From NCBI GenBank assembly GCA_009667805.1, contig CM019064.1, positions 383,757,549 to 383,821,548 on the forward strand: DNA of 64,000 bases, given 5' to 3'. This stretch comes from Leptobrachium leishanense. Lineage: Eukaryota > Chordata > Amphibia > Anura > Megophryidae. Below, piece by piece: positions 47,767 through 59,393 of the stretch (position 1 is its first letter; every line of letters begins with the position of its first letter). Position numbers and translations under genes: made by a program. The notes beneath the pieces were generated by a model. The model was given only the letters and a program-made list of their open reading frames with translations, was not told the origin of the DNA and ran no database searches.

Positions 47767-48784
47767 TGTAGCGCCCACTCCCGGAGGAGTCGCTGAATTT
47801 GAACCTCGGGTCAGTCTCCCCGCACTAGGGAATAAATATACTCCAGCACCGTTGTAGATTTTATAAATTATATAGTTTACTGAATAAACGGGCATATAAT
47901 GAGTAACACGGTATATGTATATATTTTTACAGTACTTCGTAATACGAGAAACACGCAGCGGAAAAGGAAAAATACAGCCCTTCGTAATGCGAGAAACGCG
48001 CAGCGGAAAAGGAAAAATACAGCCCTTCGTAATGCGAGAAAGGGTGGTTGGAGTGTGAGTCTCGTACAGGTTATGTCCCAAGGAATGTATGTGTATGCGT
48101 GTATTGGTACCCGGGCACAACATTCAACTGGCCAGTGAATCATTTAGGAGGTATCTTCGACTAGTCACGTTGGGGCCCTGTAGGTTTTGGAACAAACTGT
48201 AGTGTGCTATAGTATTTCACCGTGGCCTGGAAGGCCTCTCACCCATCTGTCAGATACTCGGCGCTCCGCTCGACCCAGGACGTCTCTCCGCTCGATTTTG
48301 ACTGGGGTTCTCTGTGTGACCGGATCCGCTGTCTTGCTCCTCCGTATCGGCCAAAAGATGTCCAGCTCACCGCCTGCACTCCCAATGGATCAAGCAGTCT
48401 CCTTACACGAGGTCCAGCCGGAACCAGCTTCGTGTCCTCAGACCTCCCAGCTTGGTATAGACAGATCTCCGCAGGGTCACTGTCCCGATCCCCAGCACCA
48501 GCGAGGTAGCCCCTGCGCTCTGGCCTGGTCACGATCCTTAACAGCTCTGCCTGCGTCCTTCTCCTTTCAGCTCCCAGCTCACTCTGAGCATGCTTTCCAC
48601 GAGGCTGCTGATGCCTTTCCTTTCCTACACACCCACTTCCTGTCCTCACGCAAAGCATCATGGAAAATGTAGTTCAGTTCTTTCCCTGTTTGTCCAGCAT
48701 AATCCATAGGTCTCTGTCTCCCTCTAGTGGCCATAATATTTAAATGCAGCAGAACACAGTCACAGTCTTTAAAGCAGTGCTACA
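47767..48784 (-). repeat. LTR (full), 3' LTR of minus-strand retroelement
   Basis: 1018 bp bounded by TGTAGC...GCTACA. On the minus strand it directly follows a purine tract (TTAGGGGGGGGAGAG). CTAA occurs at 47763-47766 and after the other LTR at 53412-53415, consistent with a 4-bp duplication. Positions 48066-48784 align with 52691-53411, differing by roughly 2-3% by eye. A tandem unit of about 47 bp (CTTCGTAATGCGAGAAACGC) repeats at 47935-48042. Confidence 0.85.
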
Positions 48785-48940
48785 CTCTCCCCCCCCTAAA
48801 CTCTTGGGTCCCTCCAAGGGAGTGTAACAGATACATAACATTGCAATATTTACATTAAGCGATACATTCAGGTTCAGTAGCAGACATATAACGGGTCAGA
48901 TATACATCCTCAAACTGACTTGTGTCCCTAACTACCTCAG

Positions 48941-50614
48941 CTAGCCTGGCAGACACTTTAGGCAACCTTCGCATAGTCGTAACAGCTTTCCTTGTGCAGG
49001 GTTACAATATAGTTCAGGAACACCCGCAGCCATGACTCTCATTCTCTCTGTTCCAACCACTCCTTGGGTTCTTTTCAGTTCAATTAGATCTCTCGATGAA
49101 GCTCGCCTTGACCTTTCTCGAGAAGGCTTATCATCCTGGAGACGAATGCAGTGTTTAGTGCTCTTAGCGCATCCCACGTCAAACTCATACCTGGAGAACG
49201 AATTTTTCGACTTGAGTATTGGAGACTGAACCCGCTTCTTCCGCTTGAACGAGATAGGAGCATCTTTAGGGTAGAAACGTTCAGCTTGAATCACTTTATT
49301 CACTTCCCCCCCTAGATCGGTAGTGGAGAGGTGCTTAACAGAAGCCACTTGCCCGATTGACTCTTCAGTAAATTTGAAGGCACGGATGTCAGTCACATTA
49401 CATACGCTGACGGAAACTCTCTCACTTGTCCGTTTCAAAACTCTTCCAGAGATTATTTCGGGGACTTCTCTGGACTGCATAACCTTCTCTGTTCCTTCCA
49501 CTTTCCTCAGCCGCCTCACTTCTGCAGGGGCTCTCTGTTCTTTGACCATCCGTTGACATACCGGCCTTGACATCGAGTGTGCCTTCTTGGGAGCAGGACT
49601 CTCTTCCTTCCTCAGCGGGGTTAGAAAACATCTCACTAAGTCAGTGTTCGTCCCCACTATCATAGAACTTCGATTAGTTCCCGAGGGACGAGGACACACA
49701 ATGGCCAACGTGTCACATACTGCCAGTTGTCCAACGGTCGCTGAACTAAATTCCAGCTTCACCTGTAGATATCCATCATAGGGAAACCTCTCAGTCCCCA
49801 TACCCCAGATTTCAAGATCCTTCAACTTCTTCAAGGGTATATGCTTCAAATGTTTCTGATAGAAATCTCGGTAAATCAGAGTTACTTGAGCACCTGAATC
49901 TAGAAGACCCTTTGTGTAGACCCCTTCCACTTGGACCGGGATGATGGACGAAGGACCGATCAACTTGTCAGGGAACTTCTCCGCTGTAGTACAAGGTGGG
50001 GACCCAGTTTGCTCATTCAACCGGGGTCCTCTAAGATTTTCCCCTTGCAAGACAGGCGACTGCTCCAAGGCCTTCAGGAGTTCTTCGACCGATCTCTTTA
50101 CGGGCCTCATTTTTGGGCACTGAGCCCTGAAATGACCCTTTTCCCTGCAGCCAAAACATCTTTTCCTCGAGCGTGTGGGCACATTTTCTTCTTGCGCCTC
50201 ATTTGAAAACCCCTTGTTAGGAACCACAGCCGCTCTTGTCATTCGTATATCTGCTATAAACGTCTGTCCTCTTCGCGGTTTGGGTGGGCTGGGGCAGTCA
50301 TGTCGATAGTGGCCAACCCCCCCACAGTTGTAGCAGATCAACGACCCAGAGGGTTCTCCAGCAGGAATACTCCGCACTGCCTCTCCCTCCTCAGGTACAG
50401 CAATCCTAGAAGACAGCAACGTCATCAACTCTATCATTTTCGACAGAGTTTTCAAAGCCATCACTTCAGTCTGTATGTCCGCTACACCAAGAGTTTCTAC
50501 TTCTGCGGTGAAAACTGCATGTGAAGCATTAGCAATATTTTTAGCCTTAATTAAAGCCTCTTCTTCTCGGATAGTTTTGACCAGTTTGACCAGTTTGGAA
50601 TAAAGCGAGACTCC
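48941..50614 (-). CDS. Retroelement gag-protease, 5'-truncated but open
   Basis: The first Met gives 507 residues (50464-48941). The frame stays open to 50614, so the true start is probably lost. Two CCHC zinc knuckles of the form CX2CX4HX4C lie at residues 44-57 and 103-116, and a retropepsin motif LLDSGAQVTLI with catalytic Asp at 189. About 250 further residues after the protease core are not recognised. The product would package RNA and process the polyprotein. No reverse transcriptase, RNase H or integrase follows: the stop lies about 160 bp from the purine tract and LTR. Ty3/gypsy-like origin is most likely; no envelope gene. Confidence 0.78.
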   Translation of the reverse strand, partial: GVSLYSKLVKLVKTIREEEALIKAKNIANASHAVFTAEVETLGVADIQTEVMALKTLSKMIELMTLLSSRIAVPEEGEAVRSIPAGEPSGSLICYNCGGVGHYRHDCPSPPKPRRGQTFIADIRMTRAAVVPNKGFSNEAQEENVPTRSRKRCFGCREKGHFRAQCPKMRPVKRSVEELLKALEQSPVLQGENLRGPRLNEQTGSPPCTTAEKFPDKLIGPSSIIPVQVEGVYTKGLLDSGAQVTLIYRDFYQKHLKHIPLKKLKDLEIWGMGTERFPYDGYLQVKLEFSSATVGQLAVCDTLAIVCPRPSGTNRSSMIVGTNTDLVRCFLTPLRKEESPAPKKAHSMSRPVCQRMVKEQRAPAEVRRLRKVEGTEKVMQSREVPEIISGRVLKRTSERVSVSVCNVTDIRAFKFTEESIGQVASVKHLSTTDLGGEVNKVIQAERFYPKDAPISFKRKKRVQSPILKSKNSFSRYEFDVGCAKSTKHCIRLQDDKPSRERSRRASSRDLIELKRTQGVVGTERMRVMAAGVPELYCNPAQGKLLRLCEGCLKCLPG

Positions 50615-50639
50615 TTAACGGTGAAACTTCGACTTCCAA

Positions 50640-52690
50640 TAAATTCCAACCCCTTGTAGATGTTTCAGAGCCGTTTTTTCCAGGGGACCCCAACTTGAAA
50701 CCCCTGGGGACCGAAAAGATCTTTCTCCCAATGGAAAAAGAGAAAAATACTTCCTTTCCAGAACCACAAACAAATTGGGCCCCAAAGGCTATGAAAAGAC
50801 CACTAGAAAGAACAAGCGGGGGACCAGGGCAGGGAGAACCAAGAGGGGTGAGAAAAAGACAAAATAGTTAATCCATCCTCAACTCCTGGTAACCCTGAAA
50901 AGAATGGTATTTTCAATTTGAGTGAACATGTTCTCACCAATTCAGAAAAAAGGTTCTGAATAAAGGCTTGAAATTTGCCCCCAGTGTTAAGGTAAATAAA
51001 TTCAATATGTATATCGACCTAAAGAAATTTCAACGTAAATTATGTTTGAAGAAATTTTTTGCTAAAAATCCTGTTGAAAATTCTCTCAATATTCCACGAT
51101 ATGTTCACACAGATTTGAAAGAAACCTCTAAATTTTTCCCTAAACATCTAATATCTGACGAAATGAAGATTTTTGAACGCCTTGTACTGAAAGATATTGA
51201 CAAAATTAGTAAAGAGAAAATTTCTTTCAACCTTACAAGAAAAGAAAGAGATGCCCTCGATAAATTGAATGACCCTTCCCTTATAATTAAACCGGCTGAT
51301 AAGGGTGGAGGGATAGTTCTTTTAAGTATGGAGAAATATAACAATGAAGCGATGCGGCAATTAGACGATTGCGATACTTACTCTCTTTTGTCATACAATC
51401 CTATGGAAAAAACCAAGATTGAATTGACTAACCTCTTAAAGGAAGGGAAAGACAGTGGCATCCTAACAGAAAAAGAGTACCTGTATTTGAATATTCCCTT
51501 TCCTAGAATTCCTATTCTGTATTTACTTCCAAAGATACATAAAGATCTAATAAATCCCCCTTGAAGACCCATTATATCTGGTGTACATTCACTTACCAGT
51601 AGATTGTCGCAATATATCGACATCCTTCCACAGCCTTTAGTCAAAAAGATCCCTTCGTATCTTAAGGATACCATCCATCTATTACAAATTTTAGAGACAA
51701 TAGTATGGGATCCATCGTATACCTTAGTCACCTGTGACGTTCGTTCATTATATAGTATTATCCCTCATGATCAGGGTATTGAAGCAGTCCGTTTTTATTT
51801 AGAACAAAATTCCGAGTTCGAAGAACCGCAAATTAGATTTATCTTACTAGGTATAGAGTTCATTCTCAATAATAATTTTTTTGCTTTTAACGATCAGTTT
51901 TATCTTCAACGGAAAGGTATGGCGATGGGGACCAGGTTTGCGCCTAGTTATGCAAATCTTTTCATGGCTTTCTGGGACCTCAGTTGGATGCCATGTTGGG
52001 CGCAACACCTGGTCCGTAGATATATTGATGTATTGATGATCTATTTTTTATTTGGAAAGGAGGGGATGATGTATTGAAGAACTTTATTGATGGTCTGAAT
52101 TCAAATAACAGTGGTATTGTTTTAGAGACCCACTCCCATAAGAGTGAAATACATTTTTTAGACTTAACCATTTTTATTGATGAAAATTGTGTTAAAACTA
52201 AAACATATTTTAAATCGGTGGATGTCAACAATTTTATCAGTTTTTCGAGTTGCCACGCTAAGCCGTGGCTAAAAAGTGTTCCTAACAGTCAACTCGTAAG
52301 AATTCGTAGGAATTGTACTGATGTTACCCAGTATGACATTCAATCCCAAACTTTGAAACAGAGTTTTATTGAAAAAGGTTTTGATGGGGCCATTCTGGAT
52401 GATCTTGTTATACAGACTCGAGAGAGAGATAGAAACTAATTTATTCAATATAAAGTTAAGAACGATGATTTTCAATCTAAGGTCCCCTTCTTATATAATT
52501 TTATAAGTCAATCCGCGAATATTAATAAAAGTATCCGCAAACACTGGCACATTTTATTGGAAGATCCGGCATTGGATGATTTTATGCCCGATCGGCCACA
52601 AATCATTAATCGAGGGGCATGTTCACAATATAAAAACGAAGAATCTGCAGAATCCTTTCAATCTTAAAGTAGGGTTTCATAGATGTGGTT
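50640..52690 (+). pseudogene. Penelope-like element reverse transcriptase, broken
   Basis: Recognisable PLE reverse-transcriptase blocks: IIKPADKGGGIVLL, PILYLLPKIHKDL, VTCDVRSLYSIIPH, KGMAMGTRFAPSYANLFM and the start of the RYID catalytic block. Breaks seen: a frameshift near 50953, an in-frame stop at 51562-51564, and an 8-base duplication within the catalytic block near 52032 that shifts frame. Coding resumes to about 52439 with HFLDLTIFIDEN. The GIY-YIG endonuclease that ends such proteins is missing: sequence stops at GFHRCG and passes directly into the LTR at 52691. It cannot be functional. Confidence 0.8.
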
Positions 52691-53411
52691 ACAGGTTACG
52701 TCCCAAGGAATGTATGTGTATGCGTGTATTGGTACCTGGGCACAACATTCAACTGGCCAGTGAAACATTTAGGAGGTATCTTTGACTAGTCACGTTGGGG
52801 CCTTGTAGGTTTTGGAACAAACTGTAGTGTGCTTTAGTATTTCACCGTGGCCTGAAAGGCCTCTCAGCCATCTGCCAGATACTCGGCGCTCCGCTCGACC
52901 CAGGACGTGTCTCTCCGCTGGATTTTGACTGGGGTTCTCTGTGTCACCGGATCCGCTGTCTTGCTCCTCCGTATCGGCCACAAGATGTCCAGCTCACCGC
53001 CTGCACTCCCAATGGATCAAGCAGTCTCCTTACACGGGGTCCAGCCGGAACCAGTTTCGTGTCCTCAGACCTCCCAGCTTGGTATAGACAGATCTCCGCA
53101 GGGTCACTGTCCCGATCCCCAGCACCAGCAAGGTAGCCCCTGCGCTCTGGCCTGGTCACGATCCTTAACAGCTCTGCCTGCGTCCTTCTCCTTTCAGCTC
53201 CCAGCTCACTCTGAGCATGCTTTCCAGGAGGCTGCTGATGCCTTTCCTTTCCTACACACCCACTTCCTGTCCTCACGCAAAGCATCATGGAAAATGTAGT
53301 TCAGTTCTTTCCCTGTTTGTTCAACATAATCCATAGGTCTCTGTCTCCCTCTAGTGGCCATAATATTTAAATGCAGCAGAACACAGTCACAGTCTTTAAA
53401 GCAGTGCTACA
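52691..53411 (-). repeat. LTR (5' LTR of minus-strand element), truncated
   Basis: Matches 48066-48784 of the other LTR and ends GCTACA at 53411 before CTAA. About 300 bp corresponding to 47767-48065 are missing at the junction with the Penelope-like segment, so the primer-binding site and gag start are also lost. Confidence 0.85.
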
Positions 53412-53415
53412 CTAA

Positions 53416-55025
53416 CAAGGACAGTATTTTCGTTACTTGTTACTTTATGAGGTACACTTTCTGCACTCTTCCATTGACATCTGCCTCTTGACTGCTGTGA
53501 AGTTATACAAAGAACGTCTGGTCTATAACCAGCTCACCAGTTTTCTTGCTGCTAACTCTCTACTTAATCCTCACCAGTCCGGCTTTTGCTCTCAACACTC
53601 CACTGAGACTGCTCTGACCAAGGTGACTGTTAATGATTTAGTTGCCGCTAAAACCAAAGGTCACTTCTGCCTCCTTATTCTTCTTGACCTCTCCGCTGCC
53701 TTCGATACTGTTGACCACCCTCTCCTGCTCCTCACATTGCGCCAGCTTGGCCTCAGTGATGCCACTTTCTCCTGGTTCTCTTCCTATCTCTCCTCTCGCT
53801 CCTTCAGTGTCTGCTTTGTGGTGCCTCTTCACCACCAGTTCCTCTCTCAGTTAGGGGTGCCTCAAGGCTCTGGTCAGGGTACCCTACTCTTCTCGCTCTA
53901 TACAGCTTCTCTGGGCAACCTCATCTCTTCCTATGGACTCAATTATCATCTCTATGCTGACGACACCCAAATCTACCTTTCCTCTCCCGATCTCTCTCCT
54001 CCTGTGATGGACAGCCTGCCTGCCAGCTGTCTCCGACTGGATGACTTCACGATTCCTAAAGCTCAACCTCTTAAAAACTGAACTTCTCATCTTCCCTCCC
54101 TCTAAAACCTCTATTCCTGCGCCCATCTTCCTTCAGGGGAATGGTGCCACCATTACTTCTACCTCTCAGGTTCGTTGCCACGGGGTCCTCTTGGACTCCA
54201 ATCTATCCTTTACTCCTCATATTCAGTCACTAAATCTTGCTACTTCCATCTAAAAACCATTGCACGCATCCGTCCCTTTCTTAAATCAGGACTCTACTAA
54301 AATTCTCATCTAAGCTCTTATTATCTCCTGCCTTGACTACTGTAACCTCCTTCTCTCTGGCCTTAAGAGATCCCAGATTATCCCTCTGCAGTCTGTAATG
54401 AGTGCCAGCTCCAGGCTCCTCCACCTCACCTCCCGCACCTCTCACACATTACCCCTTCGTCAATCTCTACACTGGCTTTTCCTTTAGAATCCATGTCAAA
54501 ATATTGGTGCTCACATACAAAGCTCTCAATAACCGCGCCCCTGCCTACATCTCCTCCCTTATTAGCAGGTACATCCCATCCCGACCACTTCGCTCGGCCA
54601 ATGATCTGATGCTCTAAGTTCCTCATACCCGCACCCCCAACTCCCGCCTTCAGGACTTCTCCCGAGCTGCCCCATTTCTATGGAACTCCCTCCCCCGCAA
54701 CATTACACTCTCTCTGTCTTCAGTCCTTCAATAAGTCTCTGAAAACACATTACTTTAGAGAAGCCTATCAGCTCTCTCCATGATCCCTCACTGTACATCT
54801 CTTGCTCCATCCTCCCAATAAGCCCACATGCACCCCGCTACTACACATTCTCTAGGTACCCTGACCTAGTGTGTCACCCTTCGCCTCTTAGATTGTAAGC
54901 TCTCTAGCAGGGTCTTTCCTCCTACTGTTTGGTGTGTGTAACATGTATGTATATTTGTTTTTCTGTCTCTCCCATTGTACAGAGCTAAGGAATCTGTTGG
55001 CGCTTTATAAATACTTGTAACTGTA
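53416..55025 (+). pseudogene. L2 LINE, 5'-truncated, reverse transcriptase with breaks
   Basis: Reading starts in the reverse transcriptase: [44 protein letters not shown] and the catalytic YADDTQIY. The first frame ends at 54081, and coding continues in another frame from about 54045 ([15 protein letters not shown]) with further stops. The C-terminal LVLTYKALNNRAPAY-like block is at about 54500. The 3' end has GATTGTAAGCTC, then TTGGCGCTTTATAAATACTTG and a (TAACTG)n tail. Dead copy in the amhr2 intron. Confidence 0.85.
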
Positions 55026-55991
55026 ACTGTAACTATGGACAGTCTTTGATGTACTGCCTTTTGATATGCAACATAATTAAAAAAGATGATAAAAACAACA
55101 GATCAAAGCCTATATGATTAAAATGTGCATATAGACATATATATAAAAGGTGTGAATGTATGTATAATATATATCTATAACATACTTGAAAAGGAGAGAA
55201 ATCGCAATGTATCCTTCCTGGTAAAATACTTTATAAATAAATAAATATACTGGATCAAGTGCACTGTGAAGGCATTTAAGGAACTTGCAAAGTTTCATTA
55301 AAGTCCTCATAGTGCACGCAATCCTGTCTATGTTGTTTATCTAATGGCCCACAGCAGCACTGTGGAAATGCATAGAGGAAGCATTGGCGTCCGCAGCACG
55401 GGGCAAGGGGGGCACTTGCGCCCCCCCCGATCATCAGGCTTAAATTATGATAGTTTATTCACTGCAATGCTGCAGTTCCTGGGCTCTACACTAGGCTGCA
55501 CAAACTTTGCAGGCTGGGAGAGGCAGGGCTGAGATGCAGCTGCTCCTATGGGCCACAGGCTGGGATGCTGGACACAGGAAAAAGGTAATGATTGTCAAAT
55601 AAATCCATTTTTATTAAGCTTGATGCCAGTGTCTTTATTAATGAGATTCCCCTGATCTGAGGTCTAGTTTGTCTGGGGAAGAGGGACACAAAATGTTTAA
55701 TAGTAATCTGGTGGGGGCCTGTGTTAAGCTCACAGAGCTTGCATGAAGTACAGGCCAGGGCAATATTGGCAGTATACAGGTACTCTAAGCAGGGTAATGC
55801 CTGGGCAGTGGGGATAAGGACCCAGCTCCAGATCTTACAATCTAAGAGGAGAGGGGTACGAACTATGGGCGGTTCACTGTCGGCAGTCCTATGCATATCC
55901 AAATTTTTCTGGCATGTCGGTGTTAAGATGATTAATTAATGCATAACAGATGTTAAGGTATATTAACCCAGCGCCCTGGTATAGCCATTTC

Positions 55992-56031
55992 AGCTCAGGA
56001 CTAAGCCCTGTAGGGCGAAACGCGTCGAGCT
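55992..56031 (+). ncRNA. Hammerhead-like motif with altered core
   Basis: AGCTC/GAGCT (55992-55996, 56027-56031) as stem I, GCCC/GGGC (56005-56008, 56013-56016) as stem II, then GAAACGCGTC. The folds are kept but the core is AGGACTA rather than CTGATGA, so cleavage is not expected. It shares the extra A before stem II with the motif at 126. Confidence 0.45.
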
Positions 56032-56579
56032 ATGGCCTGGTATTTATTTTAACTGCTCACTCACAACGGTTTGAGTCCTATGGCCGTTTTTTTACTTCCA
56101 TGAGTGCCCTTACTCTTGCCTATACCTATCTTCTACATTGGCTATTGGGTATGTAGGTGGCTCGAACCACCGAGGTAATAGAGAGCTATTTATGCTGATT
56201 TATTTTTGCTGTCCCCTACCTTATCTCAATATATAACCTTTGGTTGGGCTGTGTATTGCCAAATTGTTGGCAGCTACTACTATACAGTCTCAAGGGACTC
56301 ATTTCATTCACCTCCTTTTAATTGGTTTGTCATGTGTGCCCCTTTTCTGTATTAAATATATCGTTTGGCACTCTTGTTGCACTCTGGTGCAAATTGTTGT
56401 TTTCATTTTTTAAGAGGAGAGGGTGCCCTGCTCAAGGGCTTAAAATCTAAGGAGAGGAGACCCTGCTCCAGAGCTTACAATCAAAGAGGAGAAAGATTGT
56501 AAGCTCTGGATCAGGGTCCTTTCTCCTCTTACATTGTAAGCTCTGAGGCAGGGTACCCCTCCTCTTAGGACCCTTCTCC

Positions 56580-57457
56580 TGAGCTAACAATCTAAGAGGA
56601 GAGGGGACCCTGCCCCAGAGTTTACAATCTAAGAGGAGAGGAGACCCTGCCCCAGAGTTTACAATCTAAGAGGAGAGGGGACCCTGCCCCAGAGTTTACA
56701 ATCTAAGAGGAGAGGGGACCCTGCCCCAGAGTTTACAATCTAAGAGGAGAGGGGACCCTGCCCCAGAGTTTACAATCTAAGAGGAGAGGGGACCCTGCCC
56801 CAGAGTTTACAATCTAAGAGGAGAGGGGACCCTGCCCCAGAGTTTACAATCTAAGAGGAGAGGGGACCCTGCCCCAGAGTTTACAATCTAAGAGGAGAGG
56901 GGACCCTGCCCCAGAGTTTACAATCTAAGAGGAGAGGGGACCCTGCCCCAGAGTTTACAATCTAAGAGGAGAGGGGACCCTGCCCCAGAGTTTACAATCT
57001 AAGAGGAGAGGGGACCCTGCCCCAGAGTTTACAATCTAAGAGGAGAGGGGACCCTGCCCCAGAGTTTACAATCTAAGAGGAGAGGGGACCCTGCCCCAGA
57101 GTTTACAATCTAAGAGGAGAGGGGACCCTGCCCCAGAGTTTACAATCTAAGAGGAGAGGGGACCCTGCCCCAGAGTTTACAATCTAAGAGGAGAGGGGAC
57201 CCTGCCCCAGAGTTTACAATCTAAGAGGAGAGGGGACCCTGCCCCAGAGTTTACAATCTAAGAGGAGAGGGGACCCTGCCCCAGAGTTTACAATCTAAGA
57301 GGAGAGGGGACCCTGCCCCAGAGTTTACAATCTAAGAGGAGAGGGGACCCTGCCCCAGAGTTTACAATCTAAGAGGAGAGGGGACCCTGCCCCAGAGTTT
57401 ACAATCTAAGAGGAGAGGGGACCCTGCCCCAGAGTTTACAATCTAAGAGGAGAGGGT
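56580..57457. repeat. 37-bp minisatellite, about 24 copies
   Basis: Unit AGAGTTTACAATCTAAGAGG followed by AGAGGGGACCCTGCCCC, almost invariant between copies. Looser precursors, including inverted ones, occupy 56405-56580. The unit resembles the L2 3' tail motif GAGCTTACAATCTAAGAGGAG seen at 21425 and 55835. Confidence 0.96.
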
Positions 57458-57494
57458 TGAGGAGAGGAGATATGTGTATACATGGAAGGTGAGT

Positions 57495-57501
57495 GTGTAT
57501 A

Positions 57502-57542
<41 letters not shown>
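57495..57542. repeat. (TA)n microsatellite
   Basis: TGTATATATATG followed by an uninterrupted run of AT dinucleotides up to about 57541. Confidence 0.9.
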
Positions 57543-57543
<1 letters not shown>

Positions 57544-58180
57544 GAGGGGGGCCTGGTGTGTGTGCCAGTATCTTTTGGGGGGGGTCATGGTTTGTGTATA
57601 CAGAGTTGGCTCTGTGTATACAGACATGGCCTTAAAAAAACACTTCCTTTAGTGCTTTGATCATGGGTGTGTGACTAGTGTGATGCATTGAATAGCGTTA
57701 ACAGACTAGAAAATGCAACCCTCAGATCAGACACTTACACCTTTATTCTTCTTTTAGACTTGCATCATGTTTTGCAGCCTCTGTATTACTACGCTTTATT
57801 TTATGACTGTCCCCTTCATGACATTGTCAAAAGGGCAGAATATGGATACCATTAAAAATTTGCCCACCCCCTGGAAAAATTTCTGCGGACGCACATGAGA
57901 GGAAGCACAGTGTGTGGGACATGTCTTTTATTTTTATATATATGTATTTATATATAAAAAGGAAATATACTTATATATTATTTTATTATAATGTTATTAA
58001 ATAATATTTAATAACATTGTTTATACTATATATAATTTTTTTTGTCAAATTATCAATACAAAAACATAATAAGTATCAAAAATTGCAGTGCTTATTCTAC
58101 TTAAAGGCATACCACTACTTACATAAGCTGGAACTAGATTACTTATGCATTACAAATAAAACCACATTATAAAACACATT

Positions 58181-58921
58181 GGGCCCTATTACATTCCTCG
58201 CGCACAATTTTGCATGGGCGCAAAGACGCGTTAACGCGAGGTGCAAAACCCTTTGCGCTGAACGTGGTATTACAAAGTCCGCGCAAAAAATGCGTGTTAA
58301 CGTTTAATGCGGATGGACCTGCGCGAGCATAATGAACTGTGTGCGTTTTATACTTAACATTGTGAGCACAAATGCGTTTGTGCGCTGGTGCGCGCATGGT
58401 ATTACAATCTTAGCACAAAATTTAACGGACAACGTTTGCGCGCATAATTTTAACGTCTTTGGAAAGCTGGTGGTAACTGCAAATTGTAACAACCTGACCG
58501 TACCAAACTGCGGATTCACAACGGAGAACGTCAATGCACACGTTTTTTTACTAGGTCAAAAATGACCTTATCTTCCGTCAAAACGTACTTCTGTTGTGCG
58601 CAGTCTGCACAAAAATGACGGACGCGCGCAAAAAAATGACGAGCACTACCTTGTCTTCCGTCAAAACGTACTTCTGTTGTGCGCAGTCTGCACAGAAATG
58701 ACAGACTCGCGTTAAAAAATTACATTGCGCTGATTTCTGTGCGCAAACGTACTTTGCGTGCATTTTTGCGCATCGGTTTTACGAACGTTATTTTTTGACG
58801 GATGACAAAATGCGCGAGGATTGTAATACCACCGTTAATATTCGCGCGATCACGCTTAATGCTGTGCGCAAAAAAAAATGTGCTGCGCGAGCGTTTTTGC
58901 GTTAGGAATGTAATAGGGCCC
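58181..58921. mobile_element. GGGCTCTATTAC-family MITE with internal duplication
   Basis: 741 bp, ends GGGCCCTATTACATTCC and GGAATGTAATAGGGCCC, ATT on both flanks. A segment near 58575-58610 (ACGTACTTCTGTTGTGCGC) is repeated about 90 bp later. Confidence 0.82.
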
Positions 58922-58924
58922 ATT

Positions 58925-59104
58925 CAGGGTTATTCAGAGAGCGGTGAAAACCTTGAACTGGCAGGAGAAGAGAACAATCTAGACCAAATAGCCAATTTGG
59001 AAAGTGGGATAAATGGGAGAATTTTTCTGGTTTGACTATTTTGACCTAGAATTTTCAATTCTCCAGGCATTCTCAAGGTTTTCACCTCTTTCTGAATAGC
59101 CCTG
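58925..59104. mobile_element. 180-bp palindromic MITE
   Basis: CAGGGTTATTCAGAGAGC to CTTTCTGAATAGCCCTG, directly abutting the preceding MITE. Same family as 39221-39402. Confidence 0.78.
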
Positions 59105-59393
59105 CAAGTTTTTTGTTTGACATAATTACATGTAAAAAGGAAGGGAAGGGAACCCGGAAGCAGGACGCCGCGATCGGATGGAGTTGACTGCGGGAGGATA
59201 TCGAGAGAACGCAGGGATATGTATGTATCAGCCCGAGTGTGGCTCGGGGTTACCGTTTTTGGCACTGAAATTTAACCCCGAGCCACACTCGGGAATGCCG
59301 TCAGGGAAGTGAAAAAAATGTACCGATTTGACAAAAAATATATGTCAAAATCAGACCGCCAGGGAGGTTAAACTACAATCCAATGGCTCTTAC

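Larger units (their letters stand above)
55382..57897. mobile_element. 2.5-kb hAT element carrying a minisatellite
   Basis: Ends CATTGGCGTCCGCAG and CTGCGGACGCACATG. Perfect 8-bp duplication AGAGGAAG at 55374-55381 and 57898-57905. Interior: L2-type 3' sequence (about 55700-55860), a Penelope/hammerhead-like fragment (about 55960-56400), the 37-bp array and an AT microsatellite. No transposase. Confidence 0.85.

Noticed and set aside
48187..48672. 161-codon open frame, repeated at 52907-53299
   Set aside because: Both copies are LTR sequence of the retroelement; no recognised domain and read from the strand opposite to the element.
56580..57457. Regular repeats resembling a CRISPR array
   Set aside because: Repeats are contiguous with no unique spacers, lie in a vertebrate transposon, and have no cas genes.
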